A stretch of 64,000 nucleotides of DNA from Ascoidea asiatica (taxonomy: Eukaryota > Ascomycota > Saccharomycetes > Ascoideales > Ascoideaceae). Below, in pieces: positions 47,134 to 57,187 of this stretch. The stretch lies in NCBI GenBank assembly GCA_001600695.1, contig BCKQ01000004.1, positions 980,434 to 1,044,433 of the forward strand, written 5' to 3'. Each line of letters starts with the position of its first letter. Positions within the stretch are counted from its first letter, which is position 1. Position numbers and translations under genes: made by a program. Under the pieces are notes generated by a model. It was given only the letters and a program-made list of their open reading frames with translations, was not told where the DNA came from and searched no databases.

Positions 47134-47903
47134 GTATTATTAGTATTATTAGTATTATTAGTATTATTAGTATTATAATATTCATAACTATTATTATTAT
47201 AATATTTATAATTATTATTGTCATTAGGAATATAATTGTTATTATGAATATAATTGTTATAATGATTATATTTATTATAATTGTTATAGTCATTATAGTT
47301 ATTATAATTATTATAGTTAGTATTATTACTGAAATTATTATTACTCAAAGTGGAAGTATTAGATGGTTGAGAACTATGAAATGAGGTATTATTGGAAACA
47401 TTGGTATTTAAAGGAAAAGAGTGTGATGTAGAAGTAAGAAAAGGAGGAGGTGGTGGTGGTGGTAGACAAAAATTTCCAGGTAAGGGGCCTTGAAATTTAT
47501 AGTTTTGACTATTATCTGTTTTAGAAGACTCTTTGTCATCATTATTTGAAAAAAGTTTATAGTTTTTCAAATCATAGCTTTCAGCAGATTTTGTAGGTTT
47601 GTTTGTTCTTGGATTTTTTAAAATCATTTCAGTTCTAAAATTACTCATAAAATTATTTCTATAATTAACCATTGCTTCTAATTCTGGGGTACCAGATCTC
47701 TCTCCTGGTGGTAATGGATTGGAATAGATTAAAGGACTTAGATGAAAAGACTTTTGTTAGTTAAGTTATGTCAAACAGATACTGATTAATGATTTAAAAA
47801 AGGATACTTACTTATTAGAAATAATTGGTCTTTGATTATTTGAAAATGCTTTCAATCTTTGAGAACTTTCAAAAACTCTATTATGAGTTTTAAATGGAAG
47901 CAT
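46161..47903 (-). CDS. GATA zinc-finger transcription factor (Gat2/Brg1-like), two exons
   Basis: Exon 1 47903-47812, intron 47811-47737 (GTAAGT donor, AACTAAC branch region, CTAAG acceptor), exon 2 47736-46161; 555 residues. Splicing adds an N-terminus (MLPFKTHNRVFESSQRLKAF, then IYSNPLPPGERSGTPELEA) that an ATG-only frame starting at 47672 would miss. A nearer acceptor at 47751 would put a stop in frame. The GATA finger is C-X2-C-X18-C-X2-C (C478, C481, C500, C503; [22 protein letters not shown]), the 18-residue-loop class seen in Gat2/Srd1 and Candida Brg1. The middle is Asn/Tyr/Gln-rich with long NTN and poly-N tracts. The exact orthologue is uncertain. Confidence 0.85.
47061..47175. repeat. 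ATT/TTA trinucleotide tract coding poly-Asn and Asn-Thr
   Basis: A long run of ATT-type triplets with interspersed AGT, inside the GATA gene. On the coding strand it reads AAT with ACT, giving poly-Asn followed upstream by Asn-Asn-Thr repeats. Confidence 0.9.
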
Positions 47904-49156
47904 TTCTGGATTATTTTTATATTGTAATTGAAACAATTGAATAAAATTAATAAAATCAAAATAATATGATTAAAAATTAGTTGTAATGAAATTTTATAAC
48001 AAGGTAAAAAAAAAATTATTAAGGTGAAATATATTTTAGTTAGTTGCTATAAATATAAATATGTACAAAATTTCTTTTTGAATTGAGTAAGAATTTTTAT
48101 AATGAAACGATTGTACTAATTGATAATTATAAATAAAAAATATAAAGCTGGATTTAAAAAAAATTGACATAAAAAAGAAAATTTAAAAATAATAATGAAA
48201 TAAAAGTGAAAATGGAATGAAATAAAAATAAAAGGAAATGTTTAATATATATATACTGTTTATATTATTATATTTATAAGATTAATGAGGTAAGTAGAAA
48301 TTATTTGTGCTTTTGCTTTTAAATGGTTTGAAGTATTTTCAAAATTTGTGTAAATTAACTTGGTTTTTAGCTGATTTAACTTTTATTATCTCAAAAAGAA
48401 ATAGTGAAAGTCAAGATTATACAAATGAAAAAACAATTATTAGATTACAGTGAAGTTGAATTATTAGTACTTTTAATTAATTGCTATCAAAATTGCTATA
48501 AAAATTGAAATTGAAATTGAAAATGAAATTGAAATTGAAGCCGGATTCTAAAATAAAATAAATTAAATAAATAATTATATTTTTTTTTAACTCCGGGATC
48601 AATTGAGTGCAATTTTTCCTCTAGTTATTATATTGAACTAAAAACAACAATTCATTGGTTTTTCCTTGACGTTAAATCAAATAGCAGACAAAGAGTAATC
48701 ACTAGTTGAAGTAAAAAGGTTTGAAGTATAAGATGAGAATAAAGAGAAATCGGTTACAAAATGCTAGCATATGTTAAAGTTGAACAACCTATGTTTTTTT
48801 TTTTTGAGTGAATTCTGTAATTACACTTTGCAAATTGAGAATAATTTGAAATACGAGGCTACTTTGAACAGTGAAAATAATTTACATTGGGCGGAAATAG
48901 CATTGAAGAAGCATCCGAACTGGAATTCACACACTGAAACACAGAATCATTCTCAAAGTTTAATTGTTATTGAACTAAATTTGATTGCGAATTATGGTGC
49001 TTTTGAAGAACAAAAAAGTGATTATTATACTGTGATTGGCTTATTCTAATCATTACTTGGATTTATGTATAGAACTGATGAAAGATTAGAGGTTTTTTCC
49101 CGAAATTATTCTGTTTCTTAAAAGGGAATCAGTTTCGCTTTTCGATACCTCAGGCT

Positions 49157-49345
49157 TTATAACTTTTTATGAATGATCCTTTTTATTTGTGTTTTTGTAG
49201 CAACAGTAGCTACTATATCTGCCTTATATTTCTTGTCCACAAAGAGAATTGGTTGGGTCGCAGAGATGGCAGAAGCGATTAGCATTGCTCTGCTATAGAC
49301 TTTTAATCGGAAGCCAGTAGCCAATATCACAATCTCAATCAGCAA
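49157..49345 (-). mobile_element. Possible Ty1/copia RNase H relic
   Basis: Minus-strand translation gives EIVILATGFRLKVYSRAML, then AISATQPILFVDKKYKADI and a following KTQIKRIIH. This order resembles the C-terminal RNase H part of copia-type polyproteins (EAEY-ALS, QPI-LY-DN-AAI, RTKHI). Key residues are altered or missing, and I see no neighbouring integrase or reverse transcriptase frame. This is a weak call. Confidence 0.22.
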
Positions 49346-49506
49346 ATCGCAACTAAGGAACCTTTTACTCTTCAGAAAAACTTCTTTCTCTAAATCATTT
49401 CCAATCTTTTTGAATCAACTGCTGAGAAATAATCAATTTTGTCATTCAGCTTTTTTACACTTCATACAAATCCTTCACTACATTCTCATTTCGGAAAAAC
49501 ACTCGG

Positions 49507-49514
49507 TCACGTGA
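49507..49514. promoter_or_regulatory. TCACGTGA (Cbf1-like) site
   Basis: A perfect 8-bp palindrome matching the Cbf1 consensus. No nearby gene start explains it: the GATA gene begins 1.6 kb away and TEP1 ends 0.9 kb away. Confidence 0.3.
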
Positions 49515-50407
49515 ACAGGATACTTTACTATGTGCAGCAAGTTTCTGCACAGATCATAATACTAGCTTTTTTCTGCAGGAAGCCCAACTTAGTTTGCTCA
49601 TCGCTCATCCCTGCGAAATACGAGAATACCCCACCAAATAATATCTTTCAAAAGAACATATTACTTCCATAATTATTTGTTTTGTTATTTGTTATTCTGA
49701 ATTTGTTCCAATGAGTTAGTAAGACCTGATAAATTAAATCAGTCAGCCGAAACAAGGTACTTAAATGATTTATAAGCTATTAAATTCAAGAAAGTATGAT
49801 TCTGTAATTTGAAACTTTGATTAATAAAATGAACCAAAGAGTAACTTTAACAATAATTAATCTGTAATCTAATTACTTACAATTTACAAAAATAGTCTAC
49901 GATTAACTAGTTCACAAAAGCCAGATTCCATTCAAGATAAGAAGAGCTTATGTGGAGAAGGAAACTTAATAAATTGTCCCTTATGATCTAAGGATCGGGT
50001 CAAAATAATTTTATAGTCACTATCTTTCTGTTGAGTTTGTTTTTAAGATTTCGATAAAGACACTCAAAAGACTGGAAATTTTTCAGAAGAATTAAAAAGA
50101 CTTTGAGTTCTAGAAGTATTTAAAACTTTTATAATTTCTAGAATTTTAGCAATTCAAGTTTCATAGAAAAAATCTAAGAATTTATTAACTTAGCTTAGCA
50201 ATTTAAATTGTTCTTCACTCGGATTTGATTATAGGAATTTAAACCTAAAGTTCTCTTTTTAATCTACAACTTAATAATTATGATAATTTTGAAAATAAGA
50301 ATATTTATTGATTTAAAATCAGTCCAATAATGTCTTGAATATATTAGGAGCAAATTACTTTTATTCAAATATCAATTATAATAAAAAAAAAAAGAAAAAA
50401 GAGATGA

Positions 50408-51565
50408 TTATAAAGCTTTTAAAGATTTTAATTCAGGTTGTTTACTTCTTTTAATTAAATCTTTATAAAATTGACTTGTATCAGATAAATTCCAATAAAT
50501 TTCAATTGATTCAAATAATTTTAGACCTTTAGTTTGAGTACCTTTATAACCATCTAATTGATCCCAATTTATTTTTATATTACCTTTATAATTTTGATTA
50601 TTTAATTTAATTAAATTTTCATTTAATTCCCATTTATTTAAATTTGAATTATAAAAAGTTTCAAAAAAAATATTAAACCAAAAAAATGTTGAAGATGTTA
50701 AAATTTTTAAATTTGAAAATTTTTGTTCAATTGAAATTTTTATATCTGGTCCAATATTTTTAATTAAATTTGAATTTAAATTTTTTTTAAAAATTGGTGA
50801 ATAAGTTAAAAAATCTATAGATTTATGAATTATATCATTATTATTATTAAAAGTTATAATTTTTTCAATTTTTTTTGAATTATTAATATTATAATTTAAT
50901 AAAGTTAAATTTATATCATAATATGGTTTTAAAATTCTAATATATTCAATATTACATTTAAAATTATTTGGATTATAATCTGGGAAATAATCAGGTAAAA
51001 TATAAAGATAATTATAAAAATATTTTATATAATTTTTTTGAGATTTTATTGAAACTCCATCACCAAAACCAGATCTCATTCTTTTTTCAGTAAATAATTT
51101 TAAAGCATTTGAAACATTATAATGATATTTTGCAATTAAATAACATGCAAGAATTGTACCACTTCTACCTTTACCAGCTTTACAATGAATTAAAATAATA
51201 TTTTTATTATTTTGATTTAAATAATTATTAATTGAATCAATAATTTGAGGTAAAATATGAAAAGAAGGAGGTTGATGATCAGGAAATGGAAAATGTTTTA
51301 TATTATAATTAACTTGATAATCATCATAACCAGGTTCTTCACCTCTTAAATTATAAATTCTCCAATTATTTTTATGATAAAAATTTAAAAATTTTAAAAT
51401 ATCATTAATTGAATTTCTATATAATTTATTTGGATAATTATTAACAATTGCAGAAGATATTATAATTCTATTAGTTATATAAGTTAAATCTAAATGAATA
51501 TTTAAATTATTATCATGAAATGGTTTTTGAGAAGAAGAAGCAATTGATTTCAAAATTGAAGTCAT
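50408..51565 (-). CDS. TEP1: PTEN-like lipid phosphatase Tep1
   Basis: 385 residues (S. cerevisiae Tep1: 434). The catalytic P-loop is HCKAGKGRSGT with nucleophile Cys128 and Arg134, almost identical to PTEN (HCKAGKGRTG). Both P-loop lysines needed for 3-phosphoinositide preference are present. The N-terminal DLTYITNRIIISSA and the WRIYNLRGE-PGYDDY blocks are also PTEN signatures. The C-terminal half is a divergent C2-like domain rich in Asn and Lys. The protein would dephosphorylate PtdIns(3,4,5)P3-like lipids at membranes; in yeast a role in sporulation has been reported. Short upstream region facing RUB1. Confidence 0.94.
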   Translation of the reverse strand: MTSILKSIASSSQKPFHDNNLNIHLDLTYITNRIIISSAIVNNYPNKLYRNSINDILKFLNFYHKNNWRIYNLRGEEPGYDDYQVNYNIKHFPFPDHQPPSFHILPQIIDSINNYLNQNNKNIILIHCKAGKGRSGTILACYLIAKYHYNVSNALKLFTEKRMRSGFGDGVSIKSQKNYIKYFYNYLYILPDYFPDYNPNNFKCNIEYIRILKPYYDINLTLLNYNINNSKKIEKIITFNNNNDIIHKSIDFLTYSPIFKKNLNSNLIKNIGPDIKISIEQKFSNLKILTSSTFFWFNIFFETFYNSNLNKWELNENLIKLNNQNYKGNIKINWDQLDGYKGTQTKGLKLFESIEIYWNLSDTSQFYKDLIKRSKQPELKSLKAL

Positions 51566-52329
51566 TTAAAATATGATTTCCTTAATTTCCTTAATTTCTT
51601 TAATATTATTTGATATTATTTGATATTTTTTAGTTATTTTATGAATAAGTTATTAAATTATTTTATATGATATTATAAGATATATGTTTTTTTTTATTAT
51701 TATTTTTAGATATTCTAATAGTGTAAAAATGTAAAGCTATGTTAAAAGGTTAATTAAAGTCAAATAAAAGCTAATATAATAGAAATAATCAGCTCATACC
51801 TATTGTTAGATGACTTGGAATGATTCAAAGCTTTAATGTAAGTAAAATGTAACATATTTTAAAAAGAATAAACAATGTATTTCAAAGATTAGTTTAGTGA
51901 CTTTAGATACAAATGAAATAGTAAGAGAAGTATGAAAAGTAAACCATTGATCACAATAGAATTGAAAAATTCAAAGGAGATAGAGACCCAAATCACTTAA
52001 GAAACAAAAAATGAGAATTAGTTTTATTTCAAAAGAAAAATTTCAAAAATTGATGGTTTTGTGGATATGAAAGAGAAAGCAAAAAAAGAATTGATTCTCT
52101 CTACCTTTGCCAAAATAGAGCCATTATGTTCATTTATTCAGATCTTTCAATTGTTCATTGAGGTATTTAATCTAAGAAAGAATCAGTGTCATATTGAAAG
52201 TGGAAGTTAATTTGATTGTTATTGATAGAAAGATGAATGAGTTGTTTATTGAAGAAGTGCAATTACTTTTTACTTTTAAAATAAAGGTCTAAAAGGTACT
52301 CGACATACTTAAAAATGGGTGAATATTTT

Positions 52330-52405
52330 ACGCGTCAAACACCAACACAAACACAAACACAAACACAAATAAGGAAAAGTATTTATTTTGTTGCAGTTTA
52401 CGCGT
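52330..52405. promoter_or_regulatory. Pair of ACGCGT (MluI cell-cycle box) sites
   Basis: ACGCGT at 52330-52335 and 52400-52405, each as TTTACGCGTC, 70 bp apart. ACGCGT is the MBF/SBF-family core in fungi. The pair lies about 410-490 bp upstream of RUB1 and 765 bp or more upstream of TEP1. Confidence 0.4.
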
Positions 52406-52724
52406 CGTTGGGTAGCTGAGACTGAGACCACTTTTAGGGATGTTCTGGAATCAGTGGTTTTTTAAACTATTCCGGTCCGCTCCGCTGCTTTGGAACCAGA
52501 AGTCAAAAAAGGCATTGCATCCACAGTTCTGGTACTGGTGCGAGATGCCGGAGTGAGCCACCGGAGTGGTAACGTCACAACACAACAACTGCACTGCACC
52601 GGATCTGATCATAATCAAAAGACGATAGCGAAAGAGGATCAAAAAGCACTGAATTGTTCTGTTCAACAACAAGCTTCAAAAGCACCAAACTGAAATCATT
52701 GTAACAAAATTAGATAAAAACTAT

Positions 52725-52770
52725 TCCATATTCATATTCATATTCATATTCATATTCATATTCATTTCAT
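52725..52770. repeat. (ATTCAT)n microsatellite
   Basis: Six or more hexamer copies upstream of RUB1. The reverse-complement hexamer ATGAAT forms a similar array at 60011-60068 before STE4. Confidence 0.85.
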
Positions 52771-52815
52771 TTCAATTCAATTCAATTCATTACAATTTTA
52801 CAATATTCCTCCAAC

Positions 52816-53354
52816 ATGAAGCTAACTGTCAAAGTATGTTTTCATCTCCTTCAACAAGATTACTCAATCTATTAATCGTTAATCAGGTAGAAAAAATTAG
52901 TTATACTGACATTCATTTACAATTTGTAGACTTTAACAGGTAAAGAAGTATGTATATAATTATTTATTTTTATTTTTATTTTTATTTTTATTTTTATTTA
53001 AAAAAATTCTAAAGTTTACTAACTTTAATTTTATTAAAAAATAAAGATTCCTCTTGAAATTGATTCAAGTGAAAGAATAATAAGAATAAAAGAATTTATG
53101 GAAGAAAAAGAAGGTATTCCTCCTTTACAACAACGTTTAATTTATCAAGGTAGACAAATGTATGTATTATATTATAATTTAAAAAAAACATAATTTCACT
53201 AAATTTCAATCAATTTCTAACAATTAAATTCAATTAAATTCAATTATCGTATAATTATAGTGATGATGAGAAAACAATAGCTGAATCTGATATTGCTCAA
53301 GAAGCTCAACTTCATTTGGTTTTAACTCTTAGAGGTGGTGCTAGTACTATTTAA
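52816..53354 (+). CDS. RUB1: NEDD8/Rub1 ubiquitin-like modifier, four exons
   Basis: Exons 52816-52833, 52930-52947, 53047-53159 and 53261-53354; 80 residues. Introns: GTATGT / TACTGAC (52904) / TAG; GTATGT / TACTAAC (53017) / AAG; GTATGT / TTCTAAC (53215) / TAG. The product starts MKLTVK, continues TLTGKE, then IPLEIDSSERIIRIKEF, EKEGIPPLQQRLIYQGRQ and DDEKTIAE, and ends LVLTLRGG plus a four-residue ASTI tail that must be clipped to expose the Gly-Gly. TLTGKE and EKEGIPP-QQRLIY-G identify NEDD8/Rub1, which is conjugated to cullins. Exons 1 and 2 are only 18 nt each. No single frame reveals the gene, so it is easily missed. Confidence 0.95.
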
Positions 53355-53661
53355 TCAATCAATAATCTATCACTTTATTAATCTATTACTTTATTAAATA
53401 GATTATGATCTATCAACTTCTATAATTTCACATCTCTTTAACCTTTATTTTACATTACTTTAAATCTTGCACTAAATAATACTCAACTCTGTCCTAATTA
53501 AACATAAATTTTATTTTGGGGTTATTCACGTGACTTCTATTGGCGTTTAATAAAATATTTACAATTTAATTATAATTGTAATATAATAACAATAAACCTT
53601 TATTTATTAATCACTTATCAATCAATACATCAATAGATTATACAAAAGTAATTAATAAAAG
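53355..53661. promoter_or_regulatory. RUB1-CLF1 intergenic region with TCACGTGA
   Basis: 307 bp. A TCACGTGA palindrome (53526-53533) lies 128 bp before the CLF1 ATG and matches the Cbf1-type consensus. The rest is AT-rich. Confidence 0.5.
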
Positions 53662-55842
53662 ATGGAAAATGAAATTTCAAGACCTAAAATTCAAAATAAA
53701 GCTCCAGCTCCTTTACAAATATCTGCTGAACAAATTGTTTTAGAATCTTATTTATCTCAAAATAATGATAATGATGAAAATGATTTTGAATATCAATTTA
53801 AGAAAAAAAATTCAAATATAAAATTATTAGATAAAGAAGAATTATTAGATTATCAAAATAGAAAAAGAAAAGAATTTGAAGATGCTTTAAGAAAAAATTT
53901 ACAAGATATTCAACAATGGTTAAGATATGCAAAATTTGAAATAAATTTAAATCAATTTGAAAGAGCAAGATCAATATTTGAAAGATCTTTAAATTTTAAT
54001 AATAATAATATTTCAAATCAAATTAAAATTTTTTTAAATTATATAAATTTTGAATTAAATTTTAAAAATTTTAATCATGCAAGAAATTTATTAGATAGAT
54101 CAATTTATAAATTACCAATGGAAAATAAAATTTGGTTAAATTATATAAAAATTGAAGAAAATTTAAAAAATTTTAATAATGTTATAAAAATTTTTGAAAA
54201 TTGGTTAAATAATAAAAAATTTAATTTAAATCCTGGTATAATTCCTTGGAATTCTTATATAAATTTTTTAAAAAAATATAATTATAAAAATAAATTTTAT
54301 AAAAAAATTAATAATGTATTTCAAAGATATTTATTAAAATTTCCAATTTTAAATACTTGGTTAAATTATTTAAATTTTATGAAAAAAAATGGTGATATAA
54401 TTTCAATAAGAAAAATTTTTGAATTATGTATTGATTCTACTTTAAAATTAAATAATAATGATTATAATTCAATTAATGAAAAAATTTTAATAGATTTTGC
54501 AAATTGGGAAGCTGAAAATAATAATGAAATTGAAAGATCAAGAAGTATTTATAAATTTGGTTTATTATATCTTAATGAAAATAATAATAAAAATTTATTT
54601 AAAAATTATACTTTATTTGAAAAAAAATTTGGTAATAAATTAGAAATTGAACAATCAATATTATTAAAAAGAAAAAAAAAATATGAAAATGATTTAAAAA
54701 AAAATGTAAATGATTATGATTCATGGTGGTTATATATATCTTTAATTGAATCTTTATATTCAAATTTATCAATTAATGAAAATAATGAAAAAATTATAAA
54801 TATTTTTGAAGATTCAATTAAAATTCAACCAAATATTTTAGAAAAAAATTATTGGAGAAGATATATTTATTTATGGATAAGATATATATTTTGGGTTGAA
54901 TTAAATTTAAAAAATTTTGAAAAAGTAAGAGATTTATTTGAAAGAATTTTAAAAATTATACCACATAAAATTTTCACATTTTCAAAAATTTGGATTTTAT
55001 ATTCAAAATTTGAAATACGACAAAATAATTTAAATAAAGCAAGAAAAATTTTAGGTATGTCAATTGGATTATGTCCAAAACCAAAATTATTTAAAGAATA
55101 TATTAATATTGAATTAAAATTAAAAGAATTTAATAGAGTTAGAAAATTATATGAAAGATATATTGAGAAATTTCCAGAAATTATAGAAAATTGGTTAAAT
55201 TTTGCAAAATTTGAAGAAAATTTAAATGAAATTGAAAGATCAAGAGGAATTTATGAAATTATAATAAATTTAAATGAATTTTCTTTTTCTAATAAAAATT
55301 TAAAAAAAATTTGGAAAAAATATATTGAATTTGAATATGATCAACAAGAATATAATAATTGTAGAAAAATTTTTTATGAATATTTAGAAAAAAGAAATTA
55401 TGAAGTTCAAATATGGATAGATTTTGCATTGTTTGAATTAACAATTCCAACTGAAGAACAATTATTACAACTTGAAAATATTAATAATGATGAAGAAGAA
55501 TTAGAATTTGATGTGACTCCAGAACAAGAAGAAAAATCAAGAGAAATTTTTGAAAAAGCTTTAAAATATTTCAAAGATAATAATTTAAAAGAACAAAGAG
55601 TTATAATTTATAAAGCATATAAAGAATTTGAAATCCAAAATGGTAATGAATTAGAAATTGAAAAATTAAATAAAAGAATGCCAACAGTTATTAAAAAAAC
55701 CAAAAAATCAGAAGATGGTCTTCAAGAAGAATATATTGATTATTTATTTCCAGAAGATGTTAAAAAGAATAAAACTCTTAGTGGATTACTTGCCAAAGCA
55801 AATAAATGGAAACTTAATCAATTGCAATCTTCTACAACATAA
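53662..55842 (+). CDS. CLF1: Pre-mRNA splicing factor Clf1 (Syf3/crooked neck)
   Basis: 726 residues (S. cerevisiae Clf1: 687). The N-terminus KNKAPAPLQISAEQIVLES is the diagnostic start of the crooked-neck family; the window has QNKAPAPLQ. It is followed by about 15 HAT repeats, recognisable as recurring W--Y--FE and R-(V/I)-(F/Y)-R patterns (QWLRYAKFEINLNQFERARSI, NWLNFAKFEENLNEIERSR, IWIDFALFE). Clf1 is a scaffold of the NineTeen complex in the spliceosome. The repeats are unusually rich in Asn, Lys and Ile because of base composition. I found no in-frame CTG in this gene. It lies next to the intron-rich RUB1, but that is probably chance. Confidence 0.95.
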   Translation: MENEISRPKIQNKAPAPLQISAEQIVLESYLSQNNDNDENDFEYQFKKKNSNIKLLDKEELLDYQNRKRKEFEDALRKNLQDIQQWLRYAKFEINLNQFERARSIFERSLNFNNNNISNQIKIFLNYINFELNFKNFNHARNLLDRSIYKLPMENKIWLNYIKIEENLKNFNNVIKIFENWLNNKKFNLNPGIIPWNSYINFLKKYNYKNKFYKKINNVFQRYLLKFPILNTWLNYLNFMKKNGDIISIRKIFELCIDSTLKLNNNDYNSINEKILIDFANWEAENNNEIERSRSIYKFGLLYLNENNNKNLFKNYTLFEKKFGNKLEIEQSILLKRKKKYENDLKKNVNDYDSWWLYISLIESLYSNLSINENNEKIINIFEDSIKIQPNILEKNYWRRYIYLWIRYIFWVELNLKNFEKVRDLFERILKIIPHKIFTFSKIWILYSKFEIRQNNLNKARKILGMSIGLCPKPKLFKEYINIELKLKEFNRVRKLYERYIEKFPEIIENWLNFAKFEENLNEIERSRGIYEIIINLNEFSFSNKNLKKIWKKYIEFEYDQQEYNNCRKIFYEYLEKRNYEVQIWIDFALFELTIPTEEQLLQLENINNDEEELEFDVTPEQEEKSREIFEKALKYFKDNNLKEQRVIIYKAYKEFEIQNGNELEIEKLNKRMPTVIKKTKKSEDGLQEEYIDYLFPEDVKKNKTLSGLLAKANKWKLNQLQSSTT

Positions 55843-57187
55843 TTTAATAATGAAATTTAATAAATTAAATAAATGTAAAATAAATGTAAATTTAATTTAA
55901 AATGTAACTATAAATTATTGTGAAGAAGCACCGCAAAACTGGCTTTGATTTTTAGATTTGGGTTTACTAAATAGGAAATTCGTAATCGACTTATCCTGAA
56001 TCTTGATTTCCGAGGTTTTCTGTCCTAAATCGCGTAATAGCCACTCGCGCAAAAGTTCTCATTTTTTTCAACAATACGATATTGCGTAAAAAAAAGTGGC
56101 TAGTGAGCTATTAAAAATAGCGTCATGTCACGCAATGTCTACAAACGTGCTACTGCGCGCAGAGGTTTTTTGTTTTTGCTGGGTGTTGGTTCCGAATGAG
56201 GCAGCACTCCGTTTTGGGTAATATTTCTACTCTGAAATGATCAATTTGATAGTGAACTGGCTTTGAAAGAGTTTACGATTCAAAAAAATTTATATTTTTT
56301 AATTTGAGAGTTGTCTAATTTTGGTGGATTTGGATTTGGATTTGGATTTGGTTTATTTAAAAAATAGCCTTGTAATAACCTTGTAAGATGAATGTTGAAT
56401 AATAAATGAACATCCCTTTTGAATTATTTCGAGAATTTGATATTTGAAATTTGAAATTTGATATTTGATATTTGATATTTGTTAATGCAATCCTGTTAAT
56501 ATTCAATTCAAGGGTGAATTATATAAATAAGCAAGAATAACTGATTAAATGCTAATAGTTACAGGTACAACGTTCGTTCCTTGTCCATTCATATCCTGCA
56601 ATTCTCCATTATTTAAAAGTAAATTACATTTCAGGAATATGAAGATTTACCTAATTTGAATGAATATCGTAGTAGTTTTTGAATTTGAAAAGATTAAAAA
56701 CTTATTATTAACTTACTTTAATACGAAGCTAAATTGAATTATCTATTTCTAGTCCAAAAGTTTCTAAAAAGTCTTTTTTTTGCTTTCTTTTGGTGGTAAT
56801 AAAGAGTAATAAATAGATACGTATTGGTGGTTTGGATTCCATAGTGTGGAATATTGCTTGAAGTATACAAACTGACAGTAGTTAAGGAAGTTAACTTAAT
56901 ACTACTAAAAGTAGTGCTAAAGTACTTTAGTATTCAGGTGTATTTATTCTACAGTATATAAACATAGTAAAATCCCCCATATTATTAGAAATTTCATCTC
57001 CCTTTACTACATCTCATTTCTTTACGATATGGTCCTACTTTAATTTAATTTAATTTAATCACAAATATATTTATCATTATAACTATTAATATAATTACAA
57101 GTATATATATATATATATATATTGTATATCTAAGAATTATAAAAATTATAAGAATTATAAGAATTATAAGAAACATAGGATATAAAA
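55843..57187. other. Intergenic region CLF1-KNH1
   Basis: 1.35 kb. A GC-richer part (55920-56220) contains an inverted pair AATAGCCACT / AGTGGCTA (56036-56102), several GCGTA/GCGC words and the palindrome CTGCGCGCAG (56151-56162). Further on there are GGATTT tandem units (56330-56355), ATTTGATATTTG units (56440-56480), ACTACT/AGTAGT palindromes near 56905 and a (TA)n run at 57105-57122 before KNH1. No gene is seen. Confidence 0.5.

Larger units (their letters stand above)
47904..50407. other. 2.5-kb intergenic region GATA gene - TEP1
   Basis: Upstream of the GATA gene and downstream of TEP1. The part next to the GATA gene is AT-rich. 48580-49700 is GC-richer, with overlapping meaningless ORFs and a possible Ty1/copia-type relic on the minus strand at 49157-49345. 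TCACGTGA lies at 49507-49514. Poly-A and A/T runs precede the TEP1 end. Confidence 0.45.
51566..52815. promoter_or_regulatory. Divergent region TEP1-RUB1
   Basis: 1.25 kb. The half near RUB1 (52320-52690) is GC-richer and contains two ACGCGT boxes in the same TTTACGCGTC context, an ACACAA repeat (52340-52367) and CGGTCCGCTCCGC. An (ATTCAT)n repeat lies at 52725-52770 just before RUB1. The overlapping ORFs at 52451-52693 have no supported function. Confidence 0.5.

Noticed and set aside
47016-47384. Ile-rich ORFs antisense to the GATA gene
   Set aside because: They are the complement of poly-Asn codons (ATT opposite AAT), a pure composition effect; the same holds antisense to the Zn2Cys6 and SGM1 genes.
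48771-49049. 92-codon ORF in the GATA-TEP1 spacer
   Set aside because: It has an ATG, but no domain or signal, and its codon use differs from nearby real genes.
52451-52693. ORFs on both strands in the GC-richer part upstream of RUB1
   Set aside because: Mirror-image frames with no domain; the region has promoter-like sites instead.
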